A stretch of DNA of 64,000 bases from Glebionis coronaria (Eukaryota > Streptophyta > Magnoliopsida > Asterales > Asteraceae). The stretch lies in assembly GCA_025667525.1 (NCBI GenBank), contig CM046878.1, positions 82,852,196-82,916,195 on the forward strand, in the 5' to 3' direction. Shown one piece after another: positions 21,903-31,626 of this stretch (position 1 is its first letter; each line of letters starts with the position of its first letter). The notes below the pieces were generated by a model that worked only from the letters and a program-made list of their open reading frames with translations, ran no database searches and had not been told where the DNA came from. Position numbers and translations under genes: made by a program.

Positions 21903-22236
21903 TGAAGGTCTACGCGATCTTTGGCCTATTCTACATGATGGATTTGATGGATTTGATGTATAAAGATGGTTGATTAATATAAGAAAGATGAGAAGGGAGA
22001 TGATGGAGTAGAGAGAGAAAGGAGAGTAAAGAGAAAAGAAGAGAGAGAGTAAAGATGAATAATGAAATGTGTAAAAAATGAACAACCCCTCCTAACATGC
22101 TAGGAGGGGATATATATAGCCCACCCTACATGTGGGCTATATGGACTATACATTAACTAAATGGATCACGAGCCCATTACATAATTATCGTTGGAGCGAC
22201 CGATCCTTCATAAATACGTAAAACGTATTTCCAACA
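21903..22236 (-). repeat. 5' LTR of element A
   Basis: 334 bp, nearly identical to 13302-13634. The primer site follows on the minus strand as TTGATATCAAGAGCATGG, a slightly mutated form of the TTGGTATCAAGAGCC seen in element B. The outer edge abuts GACAT at 22237-22241. Confidence 0.93.
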
Positions 22237-23676
22237 GACATAGTCTATAACTCCCTCTGTTGTGTGCTGACCTCGACCAAAACTCACCTTGGTCGATTTT
22301 CCAAGAACACAATTTTCACAGAATTCGAGCTTACCTAGACCTTCCTTCCCCATTACCTCTCTTCTTTTGAGTTCTTTTAAGCCTGCTTCACTAATGTGAT
22401 CCAGGTGTTTATGCCACACCTGCGCAAGACTTTCCTTTTCTTCTATACCAACACTATCTTCGCTTGATTCAGCCCAACCATCCAAGGAGTACACACAATT
22501 TTCCTTCAAAGTTCCTAAAAAAACCATCAAAGAACCCTTGATCACCTTTACTCTTCCATTCTGTAACTTCACGGTATAGCCCTTTCGATCCAGAGTGCCC
22601 AAAGATAACAAATTTATTTTCAACTCGGGAATGTACCACACATTCTCAAGCACATAACTTGAACCATCTTTCATTTGTACTCTCACCTTCCCTATCCCCT
22701 TGATGGCACATACTCTATTATCACCGAGCAAAACCATACCACCATCAAGCTCCTTAAAATCAAACAAGAAGTCCCTCCTAGGCGTCATGTGATAAGAACC
22801 ACCAGAGTCCATGATCCACTCTAAGAACCTTTCCTCACTCACCACCATCAACAAATCACCATTGTCATAACCCTTAGAATACGAATCAGCGTCCTGTTTT
22901 GCATTCTTGTTGGCAGAGCCAGTTGATTTCTTCTTGCTCCATTTTGGACAGTCTTTCTTAAGGTGATCCTCAGAATAGCATATGTAACACTTCTGTTTAT
23001 AAGTTCCTTTACCCTTTGACTTTGATCGCGAACTACCACGTCCTTGATTACCCCGATGCTCCGGCCTCCCCCTTACAAATAACCCATCACCATCATCATT
23101 TGCATCTGTCCTCTTCTTCAACTCCCGTGAATTGAGGACAGACAAGACATCTTCCAAAGTGAGCGACTCCTTTCCATAAATCAATGTCTCCACAAAGTTA
23201 TCATATGAAGATGGTAATGATGTAAGTAACATGAGTGTCTGATCTTCGTCATCAATTTCAACGTCTATGTTCGTTAAGTCACCGATCAACTTATTAAACT
23301 CATCTATATGTTCAGATAATTTCTTACCTGAATGCATGTAGAAAGTGAACAACTTCTTCTTCAAGTACATTTATTGGCTAAAGACTTTGTCATTTACAAA
23401 GTTTTTAACTTTAACCAAACCCCCGCACCATATTTTATTGTTGACTTCTCTCAACACCTTGTTATCCAAGAAGAAGAGTAAGGCACTGTGTGCTTTTTTA
23501 TAGACATCCGTCTTCAACACCGCAGTCTTTTGAGAGTCCGTCATGGTATCCGAGAATGGATCTAACGCAACCTTCCAACCATGTTGTATTAATAGACGCC
23601 GCATCTTCACACGCCACAACCCAGAGTCATTAGACCCGTCGAATTTTTTGACGTCAAACTTCGCTATCGACGACAT
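22237..23676 (-). pseudogene. CopH gag, protease and start of integrase (broken)
   Basis: Starts MSSIAKFDVKKFDGSND at 23676, a typical copia Gag opening. An in-frame TAA at about 23371 (after NDKVFSQ) interrupts gag, after which the frame resumes with YLKKKLFTFYMHSGKK. The zinc knuckle is CYICYSEDHLKKDC, the protease core is WIMDSGGSYHMT, and the pre-integrase zinc segment is HKHLDHISEAG ... FCENCVLGKSTK. Coding sequence is cut at the GACAT duplication; the frame seen to run on to 22177 merely reads into the LTR of element A. The next part is at 12826-13301. Confidence 0.88.
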
Positions 23677-23953
23677 ATTCTTTCAACCTTGTTGCGTAAA
23701 TAGCCTTCTTGCAAGTCGATTTAATTAGAAAATCTCTAAACCCTCGACTTCAAACAAGCAAACCCGATCGTATACTTAAATACTAAGTGAACCACAATCG
23801 AAGCTTGAATCATAAGAACCCGCAACAAAAACCTTTGACAATAACTTAAAGTGGAAAAATTAGCCCAATTGCACTATTATACCTTAACCTTTGGAAAATA
23901 AGGCCCACTAAGCGTTTTTTGTAAACTGTTACTCCATGTACTACTAAATAGAT
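23677..23953 (-). other. CopH leader, part next to gag
   Basis: Non-coding leader between the CopH gag start and the hAT insertion. It ends with the 8-bp duplication AAATAGAT (23946-23953). No other signal seen. Confidence 0.6.
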
Positions 23954-24992
23954 TAGGGATGACCAAAAGAACCAAAGAACTGGACCAGAACCGAGAATTG
24001 GACCGAAATCACGAAGAACCGAACCGAAACCGGAACCGAAACCAGAACCGTTGGATCTAGTTCCAGTTCTTGTTTTTGAGATTTGTTGGTCCTTGGTTCG
24101 GTTCGGTTCCACCGATTCTCAGTTCCGGAACCAAAGACCTGATAATTATAAAAATATTATAACTTTTTTTATATATCGTACTCAAAAGCTAATATCGTAG
24201 GTAATATAAAAAAACACAACTAACCTACTGTCAAGAAAACCAAACCGAACATCTTAAGCTCTAATTTTAATCCGTTGAAACAAAAACAACTATCATTATC
24301 AAATCAATAGAACTATGTTTTATGTTGGTTTTTTATTTGTATTCAATGTATCTCTTCTCTGTATTAATGAAACATGTATGTCTTGTTAGTACATAATTAG
24401 TAATCACTAGATTTGTATAATGTAAAATTTGTTATTAATGTTATAATTGTTAATATGGCACGTTCAATAAGTTTGAATAATTTGTGAGTTCTTTATTTTA
24501 CTTTGTAACAAAAAAGTTTATATAATATGAATTGCCATGCCAAAATACATTCATTTTGTAAACATAATGTTAAATGATTAGTAATCTATATCTTTATTTT
24601 GATTTGCTTTTTAAGGTGATATAAATTCAACCGATATTGAGCCAGATAACTTTGATTCGAATTTTGATAAAAGTAGTGAACTTGTGAAACTATATAATGT
24701 TGATTTATTTGAGCCTATACTTAATTGTTAAATGTTATTGCTTCTAACGTAAATGGTTATAAATCCCTACAAGAATTTTTTTTTGTTGACTTAATTTATT
24801 AGTGAATGAGTTTTTCTTCTTCTTCTGAAAAATGGGTTCCTATACGGGTAGAACCAAAGAACCTGAACCTGAACTGGAACCAAAAAATATATTTGGTTTG
24901 GTTCTCGGTTCCTATTTTTCTTAAAATTTCGGTTCTCGGTTCCACCGGTTCCGATTCCAGTTCCACCGGATCTAGATCCACGCTCATCCCTA
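23954..24992. mobile_element. Non-autonomous hAT-type DNA transposon in the CopH leader
   Basis: Terminal inverted repeats TAGGGATGA / TCATCCCTA and an 8-bp target duplication AAATAGAT (23946-23953 and 24993-25000) are the signature of the hAT superfamily. Both ends carry long, imperfect, mutually inverted subterminal tracts of GGTTC/GAACC words (GAACCGAACCGAAACC; CGGTTCCACCGGTTCC). The 1-kb AT-rich interior has no transposase frame, so it is non-autonomous. Confidence 0.88.
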
Positions 24993-25160
24993 AAATAGAT
25001 ATAAACAAACACAACAAAAAACGCCGTCAGTTATCAACTTCGTCTTCTCTGTCAGTTAATACCTGCAACTCAAAAAAAAACCGGATCGACAAAATTCGAA
25101 TCCCTTTTCTTCACGATACCTCTTGATCTAGCACCGATATCAATGACCACGATACCTGCG

Positions 25161-25175
25161 GCTCGTGATACCAAT
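25161..25175 (-). other. Primer-binding site of CopH
   Basis: The minus strand reads ATTGGTATCACGAGC next to the LTR. It resembles the methionine-tRNA site TGGTATCAGAGC with one extra base, the same class as TTGGTATCAAGAGCC in elements A and B. Confidence 0.6.
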
Positions 25176-25493
25176 TGTTGGACGAAAACCCAACAAACCG
25201 AAGCTCGATCACGGAATCACTAAACCGCGTGATGAACCGAGCACAATTTGCAACCTTCAACGACACACTGTTGAAGAACGAGAAGAATAAAAACACTACA
25301 AAAGAACCGAACGATTATATTATATTACCATAAACCCACGATCGGTTACAAGAGAAAGAATAGAAGATTGGTGTGTTTGAGTCCTTCACGTTCTTCGACA
25401 GGGTGTCGTTAAAGGTTGCAACTTGTGCTCGATTCATCACGCGGTTTAGTGATTCCGTGGTCGAGCTTCGGTTTGTTGGGTTTTCGTCCAACA
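25176..25493 (-). repeat. 5' LTR of CopH, largely an inverted repeat
   Basis: Starts TGTTGGACG and ends CGTCCAACA. The first about 105 bp (25176-25280) and last about 105 bp (25389-25493) are reverse complements with only about six mismatches, leaving a loop of about 108 bp. It lies directly beside the primer site, which supports an LTR. Alone, its structure would also fit a foldback element. Confidence 0.7.
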
Positions 25494-25498
25494 TTACC

Positions 25499-26100
25499 TG
25501 AAGAAATACGGTTGCTTTCGTTTTTTTTATCTCTTGTTTCTGGATGAATGCCCTTCCTTATTGGAATACATTTGTCGGTTTATGTGCATGACATAACGTA
25601 AATTATGCCATAAATATACGAAAACCATGGGGTTATACACATATAACACTCGACTAAGGGTTGTGAAAACAAAGTCTTTCGGCATTAAATTCTTAAAGTC
25701 TGAAATATTTCGAGATAATCACATTTGCAGCACTACATGGAACCAAACCAAGCACTTGACACAATTCATGAAACTTTGGGCCATAAAGACGAATCAACAT
25801 GAAGATAAATATACCAGTATCGATTTCGTTATTCTCAAGAATACCTCTTCCATGTATCAGGTAAAGGAACGGAACTGCATCAAGGCCACGAGAAATCAGG
25901 TTTGAACTTATAGGAATGTGATCAAGAAACAATGCTAAGTGAAAATAGTGATATTCTTTGGAGCCTAATGCCAGCCATTTTATGTTGCAACACCACCAAT
26001 ATTTGGAGATACCGCAATACGGGTTGATATGACAAGAAACCACCTTGAAAGATTCACGTTATGGACGAGATTATAGTTCTTTCACGTGTTTCACATGTTG
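25499..26100. other. Unassigned sequence between CopH and Copia-2
   Basis: About 600 bp. Weak open frames exist on both strands (plus 25627-25905; minus 25693-26043, containing WWCCNIKWLALGSKEYHYF), neither resembling a family I recognise. It continues beyond Copia-2 at 31161, since Copia-2 splits it at GTTAG. It could be part of a decayed gene or repeat. Confidence 0.4.
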
Positions 26101-26105
26101 TTAGT

Positions 26106-26350
26106 ATTAACAAATATGAATGAGAACCGAGAGAAGTGTGAATTGTTTTTTATTGATACTTTTATCTTGATGACTACAGACCATCTATTTATACAAGAAT
26201 AAGCAAGCTAAATATAGGAATGTAGCTGTCTCCTTTAAATGCTGTGAATCATCCCTTTGTTTGGTGAGTAAGCCATAATCTTCTTATTTAAGAGGAGAAT
26301 CATTTATTTAGGGAAAAGATGACAATGATCTGATCCTATTCTTGTTAACA
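26106..26350 (-). repeat. 3' LTR of Copia-2
   Basis: 245 bp, bounded by GTTAG outside and a purine tract inside (plus strand CTCCCCCTCAAGTTG from 26351). Minus-strand ends are TGTTAACA and TGTTAATA, so the terminus is TG...TA rather than TG...CA. Confidence 0.93.
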
Positions 26351-29300
26351 CTCCCCCTCAAGTTGAATAGTAGGGTTACCAAAATTCAACTTGCCTAGAC
26401 ATTTGTGAAACATGTCTGTTCCAACTGCTTTTGTCAAGATGTCTGCAAGTTGGTCTGAAGACTTAACAAATGGTAGCTTGATGATTCCTGCCTCCAGCTT
26501 TTCTTTGATGAAATGTCGATCGACTTCTACATGCTTGGTTCTGTCATGTTGCACGGGATTTTCTGAAATTTGGATAGCAGCTTTATTATCACACATGATC
26601 CGAGTGCTTTCTTGTGGTAGGAATCCTATTTTAGATACAAGTTTCCTTATCCATAATGCTTCTGCTACACCTTTAGCAATACCTCGAAATTCTGCTTCAG
26701 CGCTTGATAGTGACACTACATTTTGTTTCTTGCTTCTCCATGTAACAAGATTACCTCCTACCAAAGAGAAGTAACCTGATGTTGATCGTCTGTTCCCTTT
26801 GTCTCCAGCCCAGTCAGCATATGTATATATCTGAGTATCCAGGTGTCCATTCGGTTTAAAAAAGACTCCATGGCCAACTGTTCCTTTGAGATACCTGACA
26901 ATCTGCATGACTGCATTCATGTGAGCAACTTGTGGTCGGTGCATGAATTGACTTACTACTCCCACAGCGTATGCAATGTCTGGTCGAGTGTGTGCCAAAT
27001 ATATTAGTTTCCCCACCAAGCGTTGATATCTTTCTCTACGAGTTAGTTTAGCTTTTTCTTCCATAAACAACTTCTGATTGGTCACCATTGGTGTGTCAGC
27101 TGGTTTACACTTGATCATTCCTATTTCTGCCAAGAGATCTAGTATATATTTTTTCTGACAGATGAATATTCCCCTTTTTGATCTCAAAACTTCAATTCCA
27201 AGAAAATATTTAAGATTTCCAAGATCTTTCATCTCAAACTCTTTGAACAACCCTTCTTTTAGCCTTTTTATTTCTTCTTTATCATTTCCAGTGATAACCA
27301 TATCATCAACATATATGATTAAGCACGTTACACAATTATCTCTCGTTTTAAGAAATAGAGTATGATCCGCATTGCTTTGTCTGAACCCATGCCTCTTCAT
27401 TGCTAGGGTGAATCTGCCAAACCAAGCTCTAGGAGACTGCTTAAGTCCATACAAAGACTTCTTTAATCGGCATACTTCTCCTGGTTTAAACTGACTTGAG
27501 AAACCAGGTGGAGCTTCCATGTACACTTCTTCCTTTAGTTCTCCGTGTAAGAAAGCATTTTTTACATCAAACTGATGGAGAGGCCACCCTTGATTAGATG
27601 CTACTGACAGTAGGACCCTGATTGTATCCATTTTTGCCACTGGGGAGAAGGTTTCTGAGTAATCAATTCCATAGGTCTGACTGTATCCTTTTGCAACCAG
27701 TCGAGCTTTAAATCGCTCAATTGTTCCATCTGGGTTATATTTTATTGTGAAGATCCACCGACATCCTACCGGTTTTTTTCCTTGTGGCAGAGCACATTGA
27801 TCCCATGTTTCATTTTTCATTAACGCTTTCATTTCATCATCCATAGCGTTCTTCCATCTTTCCGATTTTACCGCATGTTCCACGCTGGAGGGTATTTTTT
27901 CTGAATAGAGACTTGCAGTAAAGGCCTTTGCATTGTCAGACAGATTCCCTTCAGCTATGTTGGCCAAAGGATACCTTCCTCTGGTGGTTTTTTCTGGAGA
28001 GTATCGCTTTGCTGGAACTCCCTTGTTTGATCTTGGTGGGAGGACATACCTTTCTGAAACTTCCTCAATCGTAGGTTCTTCTTGCATTTCCTCAGTAATA
28101 GGTTCTTCTTGCTCCTGCACATTCTCGGCAATGGAATCTTGGATGCTATTGTCAGTACTATTTTCAGTTGGTTGAGAGTTACTTACCTCGGATATCATGT
28201 CCGGAACAGGATCTTCAGAAGTGGCACTGATCTTTGCGGCTTCAGATGTGGTACTATGAGTAGGAAGATCTTCTCCAACGATGGTACTATAACTCAACCA
28301 ACTCAGTGTGTCACTCATTGTCTCCCCCTGACCACTGAGGGGAGGGGAGTAATAGTACTTGGTTTCAAGGAAGTCACAATTCATGGTGGTGTACATATGT
28401 TTTGTTTTTGGGTTATAACATCTGTATCCTTTTTGGTTGACCCCATATCCCACAAAGACACATTTCCCAGCACACTGGTCAAGTTTATTTCGATAGGTTT
28501 TGGGAATGTGGACAAAAACAGTACAACCAAAAATTTTAGGTTGGAGTGTTAGGGGTTGCGGAATAGTGGTGTATTCAGAGAGGATTTTTAGTGGGGTTTT
28601 CATTTTCAGAATTTTGGTTGGAAGTCTGTTAATTAGATATGTTGTTGTGGCAAGTGCTTCTGGCCAAAAAGATTTTGGTGTTTGTGATTCAATTAAGAGG
28701 GCTCTTGTCATTTCCAAAAGGAGACGATTTTTACGTTCGGCGACACCATTTTGTTCCGGGGTATGGGGGCAAGTGGTTTGATGAACTATCCTTTTGGATT
28801 GAAAGAATAGTTTCAATTGAGAGTTCACATATTCTCCACCATTATCAGATCGGACAATTTTAATTGACTTTTGAAACTGATTTTGAATCATGGTATAAAA
28901 TACAGAGAACTTGTCACACACTTCATTTTTACTTTTCAAAAAATAAATCCAGGTCATTCGGGTGCAATCATCAATAAATGTTATATAATATCGAAAATTG
29001 TGACCCCCAATCACAGGTGCAGGACCCCAAACATCAGAATGAACAAGGGAAAAAGGCACTTTGACCCTAGTATTACTAGGTTTAAAACTTTGCCTATGAC
29101 TTTTAGCTAAAATGCATGTTTCACAAGTATCAATAAAACAAGTACTTGGCTTATTCAAAGGAAACAATTGAAGAAATAAAGTATGTAAATAACTAACTAA
29201 AGGATGTCCCAGTCTTCTGTGCCATAACCATGCTTCTCTTTCCGTAGTTCCATGAGCTAACATCACAGTACCACTTTGCACCACTTCGTCAACATAGTAT

Positions 29301-29512
29301 AACCCATTTTGTTCAGTGCCACGCCCAATGATCCGCCCCGTCCTGATATCCTGTAAGAGACAAAAAGTTGGGTGCATTAGAACAGAGCAGTTGAGTTCTT
29401 TTGTCACATGGTTAATTGACAAGAGTTTATGAGATAAGGAGGAGACATAAAGGCAGTTAGGAAGTTTAATGTCAGGAGAAATTTTAATTGTTCCCCCAGT
29501 TTTTACATCCAT
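26345..29512 (-). CDS. Copia-2 integrase, reverse transcriptase and RNase H (1055-residue frame)
   Basis: The frame opens at an internal Met (MDVKTGGTIKISPDIKL). It carries the pre-integrase segment (WLWHRRLGHP, CETCILAKSHRQ), then the integrase core with D, D and E in HSDVWGP, RSDNGGEY and PEQNGVAERKNR. The reverse transcriptase follows (FKARLVAKGYSQTYGIDYSE; LIIYVDDMVITG) and then RNase H (TYADWAGDKGNRRSTSGY; SLSSAEAEFRGI; QISENPVQHDRTKHVEVD). The final codons run a few bases into the 3' LTR. It is in the same frame as the gag-protease ORF upstream, separated only by TAA-AAA, so the start Met is probably not the natural start. All catalytic motifs look intact. Confidence 0.9.
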   Translation of the reverse strand: MDVKTGGTIKISPDIKLPNCLYVSSLSHKLLSINHVTKELNCSVLMHPTFCLLQDIRTGRIIGRGTEQNGLYYVDEVVQSGTVMLAHGTTEREAWLWHRRLGHPLVSYLHTLFLQLFPLNKPSTCFIDTCETCILAKSHRQSFKPSNTRVKVPFSLVHSDVWGPAPVIGGHNFRYYITFIDDCTRMTWIYFLKSKNEVCDKFSVFYTMIQNQFQKSIKIVRSDNGGEYVNSQLKLFFQSKRIVHQTTCPHTPEQNGVAERKNRLLLEMTRALLIESQTPKSFWPEALATTTYLINRLPTKILKMKTPLKILSEYTTIPQPLTLQPKIFGCTVFVHIPKTYRNKLDQCAGKCVFVGYGVNQKGYRCYNPKTKHMYTTMNCDFLETKYYYSPPLSGQGETMSDTLSWLSYSTIVGEDLPTHSTTSEAAKISATSEDPVPDMISEVSNSQPTENSTDNSIQDSIAENVQEQEEPITEEMQEEPTIEEVSERYVLPPRSNKGVPAKRYSPEKTTRGRYPLANIAEGNLSDNAKAFTASLYSEKIPSSVEHAVKSERWKNAMDDEMKALMKNETWDQCALPQGKKPVGCRWIFTIKYNPDGTIERFKARLVAKGYSQTYGIDYSETFSPVAKMDTIRVLLSVASNQGWPLHQFDVKNAFLHGELKEEVYMEAPPGFSSQFKPGEVCRLKKSLYGLKQSPRAWFGRFTLAMKRHGFRQSNADHTLFLKTRDNCVTCLIIYVDDMVITGNDKEEIKRLKEGLFKEFEMKDLGNLKYFLGIEVLRSKRGIFICQKKYILDLLAEIGMIKCKPADTPMVTNQKLFMEEKAKLTRRERYQRLVGKLIYLAHTRPDIAYAVGVVSQFMHRPQVAHMNAVMQIVRYLKGTVGHGVFFKPNGHLDTQIYTYADWAGDKGNRRSTSGYFSLVGGNLVTWRSKKQNVVSLSSAEAEFRGIAKGVAEALWIRKLVSKIGFLPQESTRIMCDNKAAIQISENPVQHDRTKHVEVDRHFIKEKLEAGIIKLPFVKSSDQLADILTKAVGTDMFHKCLGKLNFGNPTIQLEGEC

Positions 29513-29515
29513 TTT

Positions 29516-30830
29516 TTATTTATTTGCAACTTGGATGTGGGTTTTTACGGGCTTGGATATTTCAGTGAAATCGGATAATTCATATGTCATTGTATCTGTC
29601 GCTCCACAGTCAAATATCCAAGGACCTTTGGAATTTTTAAACCGGGGTTGGGCCATATAGGCCAATCCACTTGGATGTAGTGGACTTTTATTTAAGTTAG
29701 CAAACTGATTTGAGCTATTACAACATAAGAAATTTGGGGATTTGGATTTAAATCCTCTCTCCCCTATACCTGTGACCGAGAACTGTTCCTCTCCTGTTCT
29801 TTCTTCGGCTGCCGTCACAAGCCCTCCAAATCCGCCGTTGCTATTTTTTCTAGTGGTATTGGCGGTAGGGGAAGGTTCGGATTTCTTTGCACCTTTTTTG
29901 CTAGCGGTTTTGTGACCATCGGTCCACCAATCTGGGTATCCGATGATTTCGAAGCACTGGTCCTTGGTGTGTCGATTCATACCGCATTCTTCACACTTTA
30001 GATTGGATTTGTCATCCTTGGTACCCTGTTTTTTCTTACCGTCGAATCTGCAAAAACCCTTGGTTGCCAAACCGATGCCATCTGTTTCTCCGGCGATTAA
30101 ACCGATAGCTATGCCTTGGTGTTCATTGTTCGTTGTTCCCAAGATGTTTTGGTGAGCGGCTTCTTTGCGGATGGTGGCGTACGCGGTTTCGACGGTAGGA
30201 AGCGGGTCGACCCGAAGGACTTCCCGTTTGATGGACTCGAATTTTCGATCCAATCCATTTAGGAATTGGAACAGCTTTTGCTCCGATCTTATTTTTGCAT
30301 AGGTTGTGATATCTTCTTGACACTTCATGGGGTTTGGATCGATCCGGTCAATCTCTCCCCATACACCTTGTAGCGCGATCCAAAAATCTTCGAGAGATTT
30401 ATCACCTTGTTTGAGTTCGTTGGCTTTGACATGAAGATTGAATGTCTGGAGTTTATCCTTCCCACTGCTGTATGTAATCGCCAAAGCGTCCCACAATGCT
30501 TTGGCTGTGGGATACTCGGTAAGGTTTCCAGCTATCGTGGGTTCAATGTTTTGGATGAGCCAAGAAAACACAACTAGATCTTCTTGTTCCCAAATGTCAT
30601 ATTTTTCTGATGTTGTTTTTTCTGGTGGTGTGGTGGTTAAGTGGTTCAACAAGTTTTTTGATTTTCCGCCTATAGCGACTCGAATCATCCGAGTCCATAA
30701 GGCATAGTTTTGACTGTTTAACTTTAGATTGATTTGGAGATTGTCGGAAAGTTTGAATTGTGCTTTGTTGCAAGAGATTTGCTATTTGAATTGCGAGGTC
30801 GGTTCCTGAGCCGCCGGCATCTTCTGCCAT
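29516..30830 (-). pseudogene. Copia-2 gag and protease, frameshifted
   Basis: The likely natural start is ATG at 30830 (MAEDAGGSGTDLAIQIANLLQQ), aligned with the Copia-1 start. A one-base-type frameshift at about 30750-30760 moves it into a dead frame, while the correct frame resumes and can start at an internal Met, 30688 (MIRVAIGGKSKNLL). From there 390 residues stay open, with zinc knuckle CEECGMNRHTKDQC and protease core IFDCGATDTMT. TAA at 29516-29518 ends it, where Copia-1 has a sense codon (QTANGEKIN against QVANK-stop). It is probably inactive for cis replication, unless the stop is read through. Confidence 0.82.
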
Positions 30831-30899
30831 GGTGGCTTAGGTTTTGATTTATGATTTACAGAAGAGTTTAAATTGTGAATGATGAGACCAGAACCATAT

Positions 30900-30911
30900 G
30901 CTCTGATACCA
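30900..30911 (-). other. Primer-binding site of Copia-2
   Basis: The minus strand reads TGGTATCAGAGC beside the 5' LTR, identical to the Copia-1 site. Confidence 0.92.
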
Positions 30912-31155
30912 TATTAACAAATATGAATGAGAACCGAGAGAAGTGTGAATTGTTTTTTATTGATACTTTTATCTTGATGACTACAGACCATCTATTTATA
31001 CAAGAATAAGCAAGCTAAATATAGGAATGTAGCTGTCTCCTTTAAATGCTGAATCATCCCTTTGTTTGGTGAGTAAGCCATAATCTTCTTATTTAAGAGG
31101 AGAATCATTTATTTAGAGAAAAGATGACAATGATCTGATCCTATTCTTGTTAACA
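30912..31155 (-). repeat. 5' LTR of Copia-2
   Basis: 244 bp, a near-identical copy of 26106-26350, followed by the GTTAG duplication at 31156-31160. Confidence 0.93.
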
Positions 31156-31160
31156 GTTAG

Positions 31161-31626
31161 TCCTTGGAAATGGAAGTTAATCTCAACTATGTTTTGCTTT
31201 CGAAATTTGTGTGTAAAAGATGGTGCAAATGTGTTTTGGTTAAAAGCAATTCAAACACTCGAAGACATAATGGACACACTCTGAGAAAAGAAGTTACTTA
31301 ATTCGTTTGCTTGGATTGATTTTTTTCACTCTTAGATCAGAGATGACCAAACATGAAACTTCCTGTTTAGTAGTTTTGCATCTCAGTGAAACAACTTGCT
31401 CTAAATCTTCTTTTAAGAAACTAGTTAGTCTGGATCAAGAAGATCATTGAGGAAGTCATGTGCTGATGGAAGACATGATGCGTCTGAACTGGCTGTCAAA
31501 ACCATACGATAGTACTGAAAAGAAAACGTGAACTCATACTCATTAACCAGTTCAAGATGAGGTCTTATCCATTTTAATTTGGTACTAATACAAGCGAACT
31601 AAGCACGACATATATACTAGTAAAGA
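31161..31626. other. Spacer and P450 3' flank
   Basis: No coding signal recognised. The part near 31600 would hold the P450 3' UTR on the minus strand. The left part is the continuation of the unassigned sequence split by Copia-2. Confidence 0.5.

Larger units (their letters stand above)
13302..22236 (-). mobile_element. Non-autonomous copia-type LTR retrotransposon, element A
   Basis: The two LTRs (13302-13634, 21903-22236) are about 333 bp and differ by little more than an indel. They are flanked by GACAT (13297-13301 and 22237-22241), so this is a recent insertion into the CopH integrase. Sense is the minus strand: 5' LTR, primer site, G-poor leader with TTCCGAA repeats, a 740-residue gag-like ORF, a stem-loop array, 2.8 kb of non-coding sequence, purine tract, 3' LTR. 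No protease, integrase, reverse transcriptase or RNase H is present, so it must move in trans. Element B (46577-54799) is a second copy of the same family. Confidence 0.92.
3150..25493 (-). mobile_element. Old Ty1/copia element (CopH), host of three nested insertions
   Basis: Three coding pieces on the minus strand (22237-23676, 12826-13301, 3205-5214) join end to end into one copia gag-pol reading order once two LTR elements with their 5-bp duplications are removed. The remaining coding length is about 3.9 kb, normal for copia. The 5' LTR is at 25176-25493, and a hAT element sits in the leader. TTACC occurs both right after the 5' LTR (25494-25498) and at 3145-3149 just before TGTTG. I take this as a possible target-site duplication with a nearly deleted 3' LTR; the left boundary is therefore uncertain. 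Confidence 0.75.
26106..31155 (-). mobile_element. Complete-length young Ty1/copia element (Copia-2)
   Basis: LTRs at 26106-26350 and 30912-31155 differ by one substitution and two small indels. GTTAG flanks both ends (26101-26105, 31156-31160). Minus orientation: primer site, gag, protease, integrase, reverse transcriptase and RNase H, purine tract (TTGAGGGGGAG) and LTR. The near-identity of the LTRs indicates a very recent insertion. Two lesions disrupt the polyprotein: a frameshift near 30750-30760 and a TAA at 29516-29518. Confidence 0.95.

Noticed and set aside
22177..22241. Apparent C-terminal extension of the CopH gag-protease ORF
   Set aside because: This part reads into the LTR of element A; the real coding sequence stops at the GACAT duplication.
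25627..26043. Possible gene fragment on either strand
   Set aside because: No known domain recognised and frames are short. Left as unassigned sequence.
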